Assembly: GCA_026708035.1 (NCBI GenBank)
Contig: JAPOVQ010000025.1
Coordinates: 62,001 to 126,000, forward strand
Length of the DNA: 64,000 bases
Direction: 5' to 3'
Source: Chloroflexota bacterium
GTDB lineage: Bacteria; Chloroflexota; UBA11872
Numbering within the stretch: the stretch's first letter is position 1; the number at the start of each line of letters is the position of its first letter. Positions 17,878-26,011 of this stretch are shown here, piece by piece. The position numbers and the translations under genes were made by a program. A model generated the notes under the pieces. The model saw nothing but the letters and a program-made list of their open reading frames with translations. It was not told the DNA's origin and made no database searches.

Positions 17878-18789
17878 CTACTGCTTGACGGCCCCGAGGG
17901 TCAGTCCCGACACCAGGTACCGCTGCGCCAGGGCGTAGAGCACGAGCAGCGGAATGCTGGCGATGACGGACGCGGCCAGCATCTGATGCCAGTCCACGTT
18001 TTGCTGTCCGATGAGCGTGACGATGCCCAGCGGAATGGTGCGCATGTCGTCGGACACCGTCAGCTGCACGGCAAACAGCAAATCCTGGAACGAGAGAATG
18101 AAGGCGAAGACCCCGGTGGCCACGATTCCCGGCAAGGCCAGGGGGCGCATGATCGTCCAGAGCATGCGCAACCGGCCTGCGCCGTCGATGAACGCGGACT
18201 CTTCCAGCTCGATCGGAATGGTGGCGAAGTAGGTCGTCAACATGAGGATGGCCAGCGGCAGGGCAAACGCGGCGTAGGTGATGATCAGCGCCAGGTGGGT
18301 GTCGTAGAGCCCAAACTGCCGCACCAGCGCAAAAAACGGGATGATCATGGCGACCGGCGGAATCTGCTGCGTGCCCACGACAAAGAACTCCAGCAGTCGT
18401 TTGCCGCGAAAGGCAAAGCGCGACATGCCGTAGGCCGCAAGCGCTCCCAGGGTGATTGCAAGCAGGGTGGTAGCGCCGGCCACGAAATAGCTGTTGAGAA
18501 AGATTCGAAGCCACAGGCCCTTGCCGAATACCTTGCCATAGGCCTCGAGGGTCGGAGTCGGCGGCAGCCACTCGGCCGGATGCTTGAAGATTTCCCCGTT
18601 GGGCCGAATCGAGTTGGTGATCAGCCAGAAAATCGGATACAGCACGACGACGGCGAGGGCGAGAAGAATCAGTCCCCGGATGATGATTTCGAAATGGGAC
18701 GGCCAGCGGCGCAACGCCCCCCGGCCGGCTGCCGGTGCCCCGCCGGCGCCAGGTTGTCGAGCGACTGCATTGCGGATCATGGTGCACAC
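17878..18789 (-). CDS. Carbohydrate ABC transporter permease (MalG type)
   Basis: About 303 residues, six membrane segments, first at 'LILLALAVVVLYPIFWLI'. EAA loop: 'IELEESAFIDGAGRLRM' followed by 'PLALPGIVATGVFAFI'. The C-terminal 'QRYLVSGLTLGAVKQ' is the classical MalG-type ending. It is the first gene of the minus-strand importer operon. The start is either GTG 18789 or ATG 18780; neither has a strong ribosome-binding site. The 166-bp region upstream is shared with the divergent Gfo/Idh/MocA gene, which may act on the same sugar (inference). Confidence 0.9.
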   Translation of the reverse strand: MCTMIRNAVARQPGAGGAPAAGRGALRRWPSHFEIIIRGLILLALAVVVLYPIFWLITNSIRPNGEIFKHPAEWLPPTPTLEAYGKVFGKGLWLRIFLNSYFVAGATTLLAITLGALAAYGMSRFAFRGKRLLEFFVVGTQQIPPVAMIIPFFALVRQFGLYDTHLALIITYAAFALPLAILMLTTYFATIPIELEESAFIDGAGRLRMLWTIMRPLALPGIVATGVFAFILSFQDLLFAVQLTVSDDMRTIPLGIVTLIGQQNVDWHQMLAASVIASIPLLVLYALAQRYLVSGLTLGAVKQ

Positions 18790-18955
18790 CCACGATCACC
18801 AAAGCTCGCCGCTGAGCCCGGGATCAACCCCCCTGCAGACGGCGCGAGTATACGCCGGGTGCCAACTAGCTGCGAACGAACTGCCCAGAGGCTGAAACTG
18901 CGGCCCCGTACAATGCGGACTCGCCGTCCGGCGGACACATCCGAGGAGTTCCACC

Positions 18956-20107
18956 TTGGCGCGCAGGGTCAGCGTCGGCGTCTTGGGCATTGGGACAGTC
19001 GCCGAGCTGTTCTATCTGGAAGCCATCGTCAAGCATGGCGATCGCGCGGAGCTGACAGCGCTTTGCGACGTCGTGCCGGGCCGGGCGCAGGCCGCCGCCG
19101 ACAAGTGGGGCGCCAGGGCCGCGTTCACCGACCTGGGGGAGATGCTCGCGTCAACCGACGTCGAGGCGGTGCTGGTGCTGACCAAGCACAGCCAGCACTA
19201 CGCCCACGCCAAGCAGGTGCTCGAAGCCGGTCGGCATCTGGGCATTGAAAAGCCCATTGCGGCGACGTTCGAGCAGGCGACCGAGATCGTGGAATTGGCG
19301 GAAGCGCGGGGTCTCAAGCTGGCGGCGGCGCCGGCGATGGCCTTCGAGCCGGTGGCGCGTCGCGCCGAGGCCCTAGTCGCGGGAGGCGCCATCGGCCGGG
19401 TGGCCGCGGTGCGCACCCACATGACCGCCAATCCCGCCGACCGGGAAACCGAGTGGCGGCGGATTGGGCCCAACCTGGCCCGGATCGATACGCCGCCAAC
19501 CGATCAGACGTGGATGTACCAAGCCGGTGAGGGCGGTCCGCTCTTCGACCTGACGCCCTATCAGCTCATTCCGCCCACGCGGCTCCTGGGTCCGATCAAG
19601 CGCGTGGGCGCGCTCGCCGGCATCGCCGTTCCGGAGCGAGTTTCCGGGAGCGGACCCACAAGAGGGGAGCGGTTCGCCACGACGGCCCCGGACAACGTCG
19701 TGATGCTGCTCGACTGGGGCGACGACCGCTTCGGCACGGTCTATTCGGGATACCTGCCGGCGAACTTCCGCGGGCCGCACACCGAGTACTACGGCGACGC
19801 GGGGGTCCTCGCGGTGAACGGCGGCACCGGCGTCGACAACCTCGAGCTCTACCGCACCGTCTCCGGCGGCCGTGAGAGCCGTTGGGAGGCGGTGGGCGAG
19901 CCGAACGACGGCTGGGACGTCGTGGAGCGCGCGGGCGCGATCACGCATCTGGTCGATTGCATCGCGGACGATGCCGAGGTGCAGCTCTCCGCCCGCCAGG
20001 CGTTGCACATCCTCGAAGTGATCGCCTTGGTGCACGAGTCGAGCGCCAGCGGCCAGTTTCTACCGACGACCACGACGTTCGAGTTGCCGGGGACTATTTC
20101 CGCCTAG
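18956..20107 (+). CDS. Gfo/Idh/MocA family oxidoreductase
   Basis: 383 residues. N-terminal Rossmann domain with 'GVLGIGTVAELFYLEAIV' (dinucleotide-binding glycine motif) and the family hallmark 'GIEKPIA' containing the catalytic-loop Lys; the C-terminal domain carries the substrate site. Start is TTG 18956, with GAGGAG seven bases upstream. These NAD(P)-dependent enzymes oxidise or epimerise sugars, inositols and related polyols. It is divergent from the sugar importer operon, so it may process the imported sugar. Substrate unknown. Confidence 0.9.
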   Translation: MARRVSVGVLGIGTVAELFYLEAIVKHGDRAELTALCDVVPGRAQAAADKWGARAAFTDLGEMLASTDVEAVLVLTKHSQHYAHAKQVLEAGRHLGIEKPIAATFEQATEIVELAEARGLKLAAAPAMAFEPVARRAEALVAGGAIGRVAAVRTHMTANPADRETEWRRIGPNLARIDTPPTDQTWMYQAGEGGPLFDLTPYQLIPPTRLLGPIKRVGALAGIAVPERVSGSGPTRGERFATTAPDNVVMLLDWGDDRFGTVYSGYLPANFRGPHTEYYGDAGVLAVNGGTGVDNLELYRTVSGGRESRWEAVGEPNDGWDVVERAGAITHLVDCIADDAEVQLSARQALHILEVIALVHESSASGQFLPTTTTFELPGTISA

Positions 20108-20131
20108 GCTGTCGGGCCCGGCGACTCGACG

Positions 20132-20902
20132 CTACGCGCGCGAGTCTTCGTGGACGTAGACCGAGACGTGCTTGGTGCTGGAGGCGTCGAATGGCGACCG
20201 GCTCCAATTCGCCCAGCGCGCGTGCAACCGCAGCCCCGCGAGCTGAGCCATCAGGTCGAGCTCCGACGGCCAGGCGTACCGGATCTGAATGGGTCGCATG
20301 TCAATTGATCCGTCCGACATGAAGATGACTTGGCTAGTGATGCGCTGGGCCACTGGGTCGTGGCTGGCGGCATCCAGCCGGACGTGATCGAGGCCGACCT
20401 CTCCGACGCTGAGCGATCGGTTGCGTTGAAACCGCGCCAGGTCCGGCACGAACGCCTCGATCACGAACGCCCCATCCGGCTTGAGGCGCTCTGCCACGTT
20501 GCCGAAGCAGCGCACCTGGTCCGCCTGCTTCAGCAGCACGTAGAACGTGTTGAACACAACGAAGATGAGGTCGAACGGTCCCGGACGACCGACATCGGCG
20601 AAGTCGCCCATCGTGACCGGAATGTCCGCGCCGCACGGCTTTTCCCGCAGCTTCGCCACCATGCCTTCCGACAAATCGATGCCCTCGACGGCCACTCCCT
20701 CGGCCGCCAGCGGGAGCGCGAAGCGACCGGTTCCGATCCCCAGCTCGAGCGCACGGCCTCCACGAGCGAGGTCGGCGAGAACCGCGATTTCGGACGAATT
20801 GGCCGCTGGGTGGATGTCGTCGTAGATCTCGGCCCACTGGTCGCCGTAGATCTCGGCCCACTGGTCGCCGTAGATCGCCGGATCGACTGATTCGTTGGAC
20901 AT
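20132..20902 (-). CDS. Class I SAM-dependent methyltransferase with N-terminal in-frame duplication
   Basis: 256 residues. SAM-binding motif I is 'ALELGIGTGRFALPLA', followed by 'VEGIDLSEGMVAKL' (acidic residue for the ribose), 'MGDFADV', and 'FDLIFVVFNTFYVLL'. The substrate is unknown. Near the N-terminus eight residues (YGDQWAEI) occur twice in a row, followed by a third partial copy (YDDI). The DNA shows an exact 24-bp tandem duplication at 20822-20869. The gene lies convergent to the Gfo/Idh/MocA gene and divergent from the M19 peptidase gene. Confidence 0.88.
   Translation of the reverse strand: MSNESVDPAIYGDQWAEIYGDQWAEIYDDIHPAANSSEIAVLADLARGGRALELGIGTGRFALPLAAEGVAVEGIDLSEGMVAKLREKPCGADIPVTMGDFADVGRPGPFDLIFVVFNTFYVLLKQADQVRCFGNVAERLKPDGAFVIEAFVPDLARFQRNRSLSVGEVGLDHVRLDAASHDPVAQRITSQVIFMSDGSIDMRPIQIRYAWPSELDLMAQLAGLRLHARWANWSRSPFDASSTKHVSVYVHEDSRA
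20822..20869. repeat. Exact 24-bp tandem duplication in the methyltransferase gene
   Basis: Units 20822-20845 and 20846-20869 are identical and in frame, adding eight residues near the protein N-terminus. The perfect match means it is recent or slippage-prone. Confidence 0.9.
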
Positions 20903-20993
20903 AGCTGTTCCCGATTATGCGGCACTCTCGATCGGCGCTACGCCCATGGCGCGCGTCTGCGATGCTTAGTCAAGCGGACCGAGGAGCAGCATC

Positions 20994-22031
20994 ATGTCCA
21001 CCGATACGCCTCCGCAGCGGCCCGGCGGATCGCCGCCCGTGCTGAGCGACGGTCCGGTCATCGACCTGCTCGGTGGCAACCTCGGCTCGGTCATCCCCCC
21101 GAGTGACGCGCCGGCGGCCTACGGGGACCACGTCAGGCGCGGCGGCGTGAACGTGATTCACGTCACCTTGGGGCTCTACGCGCGCGATATCGAGCACCTG
21201 CTCGACGACTTCTTCGACGCCTTCAATCTCTGCGAGCAGATGGACCACAAGCTCATGCTCATTGAGCGGATGGCCGACATCCACGCGGCCCATGTCTCGG
21301 GAAGACTGGGGCTGATCCTTGGGTTCCAGGGTTTGGACGTTTTCCGTCACAACACCCAGTTCATCCCGATATTTCACCGACTTGGCCTGCGAGTGGCTGC
21401 CCTCACCTACAACGAGGTGAACCAGCTGGGCGCGGGCTGTCTCGAGCCGCGAGACGACGGCCTAACCCTCCTAGGGATTCGCATGGTGCGCGAGCTGCGG
21501 CGCGCGGGGATCGTGTTGGACCTGTCGCACGCGGGCGTCCGAACGTCGCTGGAGGCCATCGAACGCTACGACGGCCCCGTGATGTTCACGCATTCGAACG
21601 CCGACGCCGTCACGCCCAACCCGCGCAACCTGACCGATGATCAAATCCGCGCCGCGGCCGCCACGGGCGGCGTCGTGGGCTTGGCGTCCTATGCCCCGTT
21701 CTGCCACCAGGACGACAAGGACACCCTTGACTTGGACGACTTCTTCCGCCACATCGACTACATCTGCGAGCTGGTGGGACCGGAGCACGCGGCCATCGGG
21801 TCGGATATCACGCCGCAATCGAAGGTGAAGTGGGAAAACGCCACCAAGCGCATGTACCCGGACATGGTCGGACGCTACGTGCTGGAGACCGAATACGTGG
21901 AAGGGCTCCACACCCACGCGGAGTTCCCGGCCATCCGCGAGGGTCTGCGGAAGCGTGGGTATGCGGAGGACGAGATTCGGGGAATCCTGGGAGGAAACGC
22001 CGCCCGTGTGCTCGAGCAGATCTGGGGCTAG
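20994..22031 (+). CDS. Membrane dipeptidase family (M19) protein, atypical active site
   Basis: 345 residues. The M19 fold is supported by 'IVLDLSHAGVRTS', 'VMFTHSNADAVTPNPRNLTD' (metal-binding His residues), 'GSDITPQ' and the C-terminal 'GILGGNAARV'. Two conserved metal sites seem altered. The usual N-terminal His-x-Asp (as in 'DGHND') is replaced by 'VIDLLGGN', and the bridging Glu of 'EGG' is replaced by Gln in 'LGFQGLD'. It may therefore bind metal differently or be non-peptidolytic (inference). GAGGAG precedes ATG 20994. It is first in a plus-strand run with an M24 peptidase. Confidence 0.82.
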   Translation: MSTDTPPQRPGGSPPVLSDGPVIDLLGGNLGSVIPPSDAPAAYGDHVRRGGVNVIHVTLGLYARDIEHLLDDFFDAFNLCEQMDHKLMLIERMADIHAAHVSGRLGLILGFQGLDVFRHNTQFIPIFHRLGLRVAALTYNEVNQLGAGCLEPRDDGLTLLGIRMVRELRRAGIVLDLSHAGVRTSLEAIERYDGPVMFTHSNADAVTPNPRNLTDDQIRAAAATGGVVGLASYAPFCHQDDKDTLDLDDFFRHIDYICELVGPEHAAIGSDITPQSKVKWENATKRMYPDMVGRYVLETEYVEGLHTHAEFPAIREGLRKRGYAEDEIRGILGGNAARVLEQIWG

Positions 22032-22072
22032 GCCCCCGACGACAGACGAACCGTAGGCGCAAGGACCGTCCC

Positions 22073-23209
22073 GTGCTGCTCAACCACGCTCGCGCCCTGG
22101 AGTTGATGAGTCTTGACGGCGTCGACGTCCTGGTCCTGACGCAGCCCAACAACTTCCTCTACTTCTCGGGCTTCACTCAGGTCAACTCGTTCTCGTTCAT
22201 TGATCGCCCGGCCATCTGCCTCTTCTTTGCTGATGCCGCGATCGATCCAGTCGCCATCATTCCGCGCTGGAACTATGAGGCATTCGTCAGGACCAGTTGG
22301 ATTGGCGACGTCGTGGTCTACGCCGAGCACGCCGCCCCGGGCAGTCGCGCCGAGGCCGGCGGCTGGCGGCGGGCGCTGCGCACCGCGCTTACCGATTGCA
22401 CCGACGCGCGGTCGGTGGGCGTGGAAGAGAAGGCGATCCCCAAGTGGATCATGGACGAGGTGACGGCGGCCTGCGCCGACCGCGCGGTGCGCGACTGTAG
22501 CGAGCTGATCCGGCGCATCCGCGCCGTCAAGACCGCCGACGAACTTGGGCACCTGCACGCGGCGGCGGGAGTCTTGGACGCCGCCACCGCCGACATGCTG
22601 GCGGCCGCCCACACCGGGGTCAGTGAGGCCGAGTTGGCGGCTGCGTTTCGAGCCAGCGTCGGGCGGCAGGGCGCGGAAGGCATCAAGAACTTCGTGCTTG
22701 GGTTCGGCCGCGAAACGGTCATCACGCACAAGCTGCCCGGAAGCCGCCGACTGGCCGACGGCGACCTGATCCGCTTCGACCTGGGCGCGTTGGTTCACGG
22801 CTACCACGCCGACAATGCGCGCTCCCATGTGTGGGGAGCGCCGAGCGCCGCGCAGGAGGGTCTCTACGCGGCCGTGATGAAGGGCCAGACCCAAGGCGAG
22901 GCCCTGCTGCGGCCGGGCGTGACCGCGGGCGAGATCTACGCCGCCACGGTGGACGGCCTGCGGCAGTCATTGCCCGATGCGCGCCCGGAGCACGTGGGGC
23001 ACGGGATCGGCGTGGAGCACCACGAAAGCCCGGCGCTGATCCACGGCAACACGCAGGCGCTGGAACCGAACATGGTCATCAACCTCGAGACCCTCTACCA
23101 CGACGCCGAGTACGGGGCATTCGCGGTCGAGGACACGTATCTGATCACGGCGGACGGCCACGAGCGATGGACGCATCTGTCCCGAGAGCTGGGCCTGGCG
23201 GCGGCCTGA
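22073..23209 (+). CDS. M24 family metallopeptidase (Xaa-Pro aminopeptidase/creatinase type)
   Basis: About 378 residues: an N-terminal creatinase-like domain and a C-terminal pita-bread domain. Metal ligands are visible as 'IRFDLGALVHGYHADNARS' (two Asp), 'VGHGIGVEHHESP' (His), 'MVINLETLYHD' (Glu) and 'FAVEDTYLI' (Glu), all intact. Start is GTG 22073, with AAGGA seven bases upstream; the frame is open far upstream inside the M19 gene and that part is not coding. These enzymes cleave X-Pro peptides or small amidines such as creatine. It lies 41 bp after the M19 gene and 2 bp before the YesL-like gene, so a co-transcribed unit is likely. Confidence 0.9.
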   Translation: MLLNHARALELMSLDGVDVLVLTQPNNFLYFSGFTQVNSFSFIDRPAICLFFADAAIDPVAIIPRWNYEAFVRTSWIGDVVVYAEHAAPGSRAEAGGWRRALRTALTDCTDARSVGVEEKAIPKWIMDEVTAACADRAVRDCSELIRRIRAVKTADELGHLHAAAGVLDAATADMLAAAHTGVSEAELAAAFRASVGRQGAEGIKNFVLGFGRETVITHKLPGSRRLADGDLIRFDLGALVHGYHADNARSHVWGAPSAAQEGLYAAVMKGQTQGEALLRPGVTAGEIYAATVDGLRQSLPDARPEHVGHGIGVEHHESPALIHGNTQALEPNMVINLETLYHDAEYGAFAVEDTYLITADGHERWTHLSRELGLAAA

Positions 23210-23211
23210 CG

Positions 23212-23994
23212 GTGGGCCGGGTTTTCGGGCATGCGGGCTGGGCGGTCATGCAAGTGGTCCGCAACTTCGGCACGCTTGGCCTCCGGCTGAATCTCCTCTG
23301 GTTTCTCGCCGCGCTGCCGTTGCTTCCGGCGGTTGGCGTTCCGGTCGCGATTGCAGTGCAACAAGCCGCAAGCGGCTTCGACTCGCCGCAAACTCCGCTG
23401 ATTCTGGCCCTCGCACTGCTTGGCGCCACGGTCGCGGCGTGCCTGTCGGCCGGACCCGCGACGATGGCGCTCGTTCAGTCCGCGGCGCGCTTCGTGCAGG
23501 GCGACGAGATTGGCATCGCCGATTTCTGGCGGGCCCTGCGGCGCCATTGGCCGCGAGGCTGGCTGGTGCTCTACGCGGACCTCCTGGTGCTCTACGCGCT
23601 GGTCTTCGGTTTCTACTTCTACTTGAATTCCGGGCAGCTTCCGTTGCAAGCGCTGGCATTCGTGGCGCTGTACCTGACGCTCGTCTGGGTCGGCGCGCAG
23701 GCCTATCTGTTTCCCCTGGTCATTCGGCCCGAGGTATCGCTGCAGCATGCGTTTCTGGGCGCGTTTGCGATGGCTCTCGGTCGCGTCGGGCCGTCCGCCG
23801 CGTTCGTGGTGGTCGCCACTGTGGCCATTGGCGTGAGCGTGGCCTTTGTGCTCCCGCTGATGGTCTTGGCGCCGGTTACCCTGGCCTTGGTCGGACATCG
23901 AATGGCGCACGACCGGTTTGGCGGGCCGTTAGGCGAAACGCCGGAGACTGAGCCCGGCTATTCACGGCCCGCAGCCGCAGGAGGTAGGCAATGA
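23212..23994 (+). CDS. YesL-like (DUF624) integral membrane protein
   Basis: About 260 residues with five or six hydrophobic segments (for example 'LLWFLAALPLLPAVGVPVAI', 'FVVVATVAIGVSVAFVLPLM'). The N-terminal 'LRLNLLWFLAALP' matches the YesL/DUF624 pattern; members often sit with sugar-uptake genes and have no proven function. I prefer GTG 23212, two bases after the previous stop, because the family usually has residues before the first helix; ATG 23248 is the alternative. The stop overlaps the SMP-30 start (ATGA at 23991-23994). Confidence 0.75.
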   Translation: MGRVFGHAGWAVMQVVRNFGTLGLRLNLLWFLAALPLLPAVGVPVAIAVQQAASGFDSPQTPLILALALLGATVAACLSAGPATMALVQSAARFVQGDEIGIADFWRALRRHWPRGWLVLYADLLVLYALVFGFYFYLNSGQLPLQALAFVALYLTLVWVGAQAYLFPLVIRPEVSLQHAFLGAFAMALGRVGPSAAFVVVATVAIGVSVAFVLPLMVLAPVTLALVGHRMAHDRFGGPLGETPETEPGYSRPAAAGGRQ

Positions 23995-24869
23995 GTGAAT
24001 CCACGGCAGTCGAGCTGGTGGCCGACGCGCATGCGATCGTCGGCGAGGGTCCGGTGTGGGACGCCTCCACGGGCCTCCTGGTCTGGGTCGACATCGAGGG
24101 CAAGCGCATTCACGAGTTCGACCCGGCAACGGGCACGAACCGGGAGATCGAGGTCCCGCAGTGTCCCGGCGCCGTGGTGCGCCGTGCGTCGGGCGGCTAT
24201 ATGGCCGCAGTGACCAATGGCTTCGCCTCCATCGATCGCGACGGCCGGTTCGAGCTGGTCGTGCCGGTCGAGGCCGACTTGGCCGAGAACCGCATGAACG
24301 ACGGCAAGTGCGACCCGCAGGGACGGTTCTGGGCCGGCACGACGCGCATGACCCACGACGCCCCGATCGGCGTGCTCCACCGGCTGGACACCGACCTGTC
24401 GCTGCATCCCATGGTCGACGAGCTCTGGGTGTCCAATGGGCTCGACTGGACCGACGACGAGCGGCACATGTACTTCATCGATTCGTTTGGGGGGAGCGTG
24501 GACGTCTTCGACTTCGACGCCGCAACCGGCGATATCGCCAATCGCCGTCCGCTCATCGATGTGCCGGAGTCATGGGGCACGCCCGACGGCATGACGCTCG
24601 ACGCCGAGGGCTATCTCTGGGTGGCGTTCTGGGGCAGCAGCCGCGTGCGGCGATTTGATCCAAAGGGCCGGTTGGACCGCGAGATCACGCTGCCCGTCAC
24701 GCAGGTCACAAGCTGCGCCTTCGGCGGACCTGATCTGCGCGATCTCTACATCACCAGCGGAGCGCGGGGGCTCGACGCCGAGGCGCTCGAGCGCGAGCCG
24801 CATGCGGGCGGTCTATTCCGCGCGCGGCCGGGGGTTCAGGGGCGTCCGGCGTTCGAGTTCCGGGGATAA
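23991..24869 (+). CDS. SMP-30/gluconolactonase family lactonase
   Basis: 292 residues, six-bladed propeller. Metal and active-site motifs: 'GEGPVWDAS' (Glu ligand), 'RMNDGKCDPQGRFWAGT', 'SNGLDWTDDE' (Asn ligand) and 'GTPDGMTLDAEG' (Asp ligand). The family hydrolyses sugar-acid lactones such as gluconolactone or arabinonolactone in oxidative sugar catabolism. It is translationally coupled to the YesL-like gene (ATGA overlap). Its stop codon is TAA, which shows that TAA is a normal stop in this genome. A REP-like palindrome follows at 24897-24920. Confidence 0.92.
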   Translation: MSESTAVELVADAHAIVGEGPVWDASTGLLVWVDIEGKRIHEFDPATGTNREIEVPQCPGAVVRRASGGYMAAVTNGFASIDRDGRFELVVPVEADLAENRMNDGKCDPQGRFWAGTTRMTHDAPIGVLHRLDTDLSLHPMVDELWVSNGLDWTDDERHMYFIDSFGGSVDVFDFDAATGDIANRRPLIDVPESWGTPDGMTLDAEGYLWVAFWGSSRVRRFDPKGRLDREITLPVTQVTSCAFGGPDLRDLYITSGARGLDAEALEREPHAGGLFRARPGVQGRPAFEFRG

Positions 24870-24896
24870 CGTCCCGGGGCAGACGCAAGATCGCGT

Positions 24897-24920
24897 AGGG
24901 GCGGTTCGCGAACCGCCCCT
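24897..24920. repeat. Intergenic palindrome (AGGGGCGGTTCG family)
   Basis: A perfect 24-bp palindrome between two convergent genes, preceded by 'gt' and followed by 'gcc', the same outer context as the element at 3707-3726. It may act as a bidirectional terminator and belongs to a dispersed intergenic repeat family. Confidence 0.65.
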
Positions 24921-24970
24921 GCCAGGCACGCGCGGCCCGTGAAGTGCAGACGCCCGCTCGACGCGCCCCG

Positions 24971-26011
24971 CTACCCGCCCTTGGCGCCGGCGACGTCCTT
25001 GCGCTGGAACAGTATGAAGGCGAGGCCGCCGAGGATGACGATATATCCCAGCATCACCATCGCGGCGGGCAGAGGGTCGGGCATTTCGCCGACGCCCCCC
25101 GCGCCAAACGAGAAGTCGCCGAGTTCCAACCAACCGCTGGTCACGCGCCCGAGGACAAAGTTGGAGATTCCCTCAAACCAATCGAAGTTGACCAGGATGC
25201 CGACGACGATTGACTCAATGACGTAGTAGCCGACGCCGATTGCAATGCCCATTCCCGACGATGAAGTCAGCACCGACATCAGCACGGCCAATGCCACATA
25301 CGGCAAATAGGTATAGATGAGCTTGCCGAACGCGATGGCAAAGTCGGACCATTCCCCGGCCCCAGCCAGCTCGCCGCCTTCCAGCGTGAGGGACGCGATC
25401 ACGCTGGCAACGCCGACGGTTGCCAAAACGGCGGCGCTCAGGCCGGCGCTCGCGAGCATGATCACCAGTGTCTTGGCCGCGAGCAGCTGCCACCTGCCGA
25501 CCCCCTTCACCAGGACGGTGCGCAGGGTCCCCCAGCCGTATTCGGTTCCGGCTGTCGACGCCGCCAGAATCATCATGAGAATGACGCCGAAGAAGGCCAA
25601 CGAACTGGCCAAGGCAAATGTGAGGCTGTTGGGAAGCAACAGGGCTTCCCGGATGTCGTTGGAGTCCTCGTTGACGGATTCACAGCGTTCGGCAAACTCC
25701 TGCAGGCCCCTGGCGATGTTCTGCTGTTCCTCCCGGGAGAATCGCTCGATGTCGATGGGGATTTCGCCCCCCTCCATGTCGCGAAGATCAGCGCAGGTGA
25801 ACTCGATCTCGACGGTTTCCCCAGCCGTATCGGTTGCGTCGAACGAAATGCTCGATTGATTGGCGGGCCCTCCGCTTTGGGCGAAGGCGTAGGTGCTCCA
25901 GAAGATGAGCTGCGAAATGGCCACGCCGATGATCAGCAGAATCCACGGCATCCGGCGGCGGTGCAGCTTGAACCACTCCCAGCGCGTGAGCCTGAGGACG
26001 TGCCCGATCAT
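24971..26011 (-). CDS. ABC-2 type transporter permease
   Basis: 346 residues. The N-terminal 'RLTRWEWFKLHRRRMPWILL' leads into the first helix, typical of ABC-2 permeases. An extracytoplasmic loop of about 90 residues follows (acidic, around residues 50-135), then a block of membrane segments ('FFGVILMMILAAS', 'LVIMLASAGLSAAVLAT', 'GYIVILGGLAFILF'). 'GTEYGWGTLRTVLVKGVGR' resembles the conserved cytoplasmic loop of bacitracin/lantibiotic-type exporters. It overlaps the ATPase gene by ATGA (26008-26011), so the two form one exporter. Cargo unknown. Confidence 0.85.
   Translation of the reverse strand: MIGHVLRLTRWEWFKLHRRRMPWILLIIGVAISQLIFWSTYAFAQSGGPANQSSISFDATDTAGETVEIEFTCADLRDMEGGEIPIDIERFSREEQQNIARGLQEFAERCESVNEDSNDIREALLLPNSLTFALASSLAFFGVILMMILAASTAGTEYGWGTLRTVLVKGVGRWQLLAAKTLVIMLASAGLSAAVLATVGVASVIASLTLEGGELAGAGEWSDFAIAFGKLIYTYLPYVALAVLMSVLTSSSGMGIAIGVGYYVIESIVVGILVNFDWFEGISNFVLGRVTSGWLELGDFSFGAGGVGEMPDPLPAAMVMLGYIVILGGLAFILFQRKDVAGAKGG

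Noticed and set aside
17371-19248. Plus-strand open frame of 625 codons across the sugar importer
   Set aside because: It runs antisense to a permease and a lipoprotein with convincing motifs; its translation is compositionally implausible.
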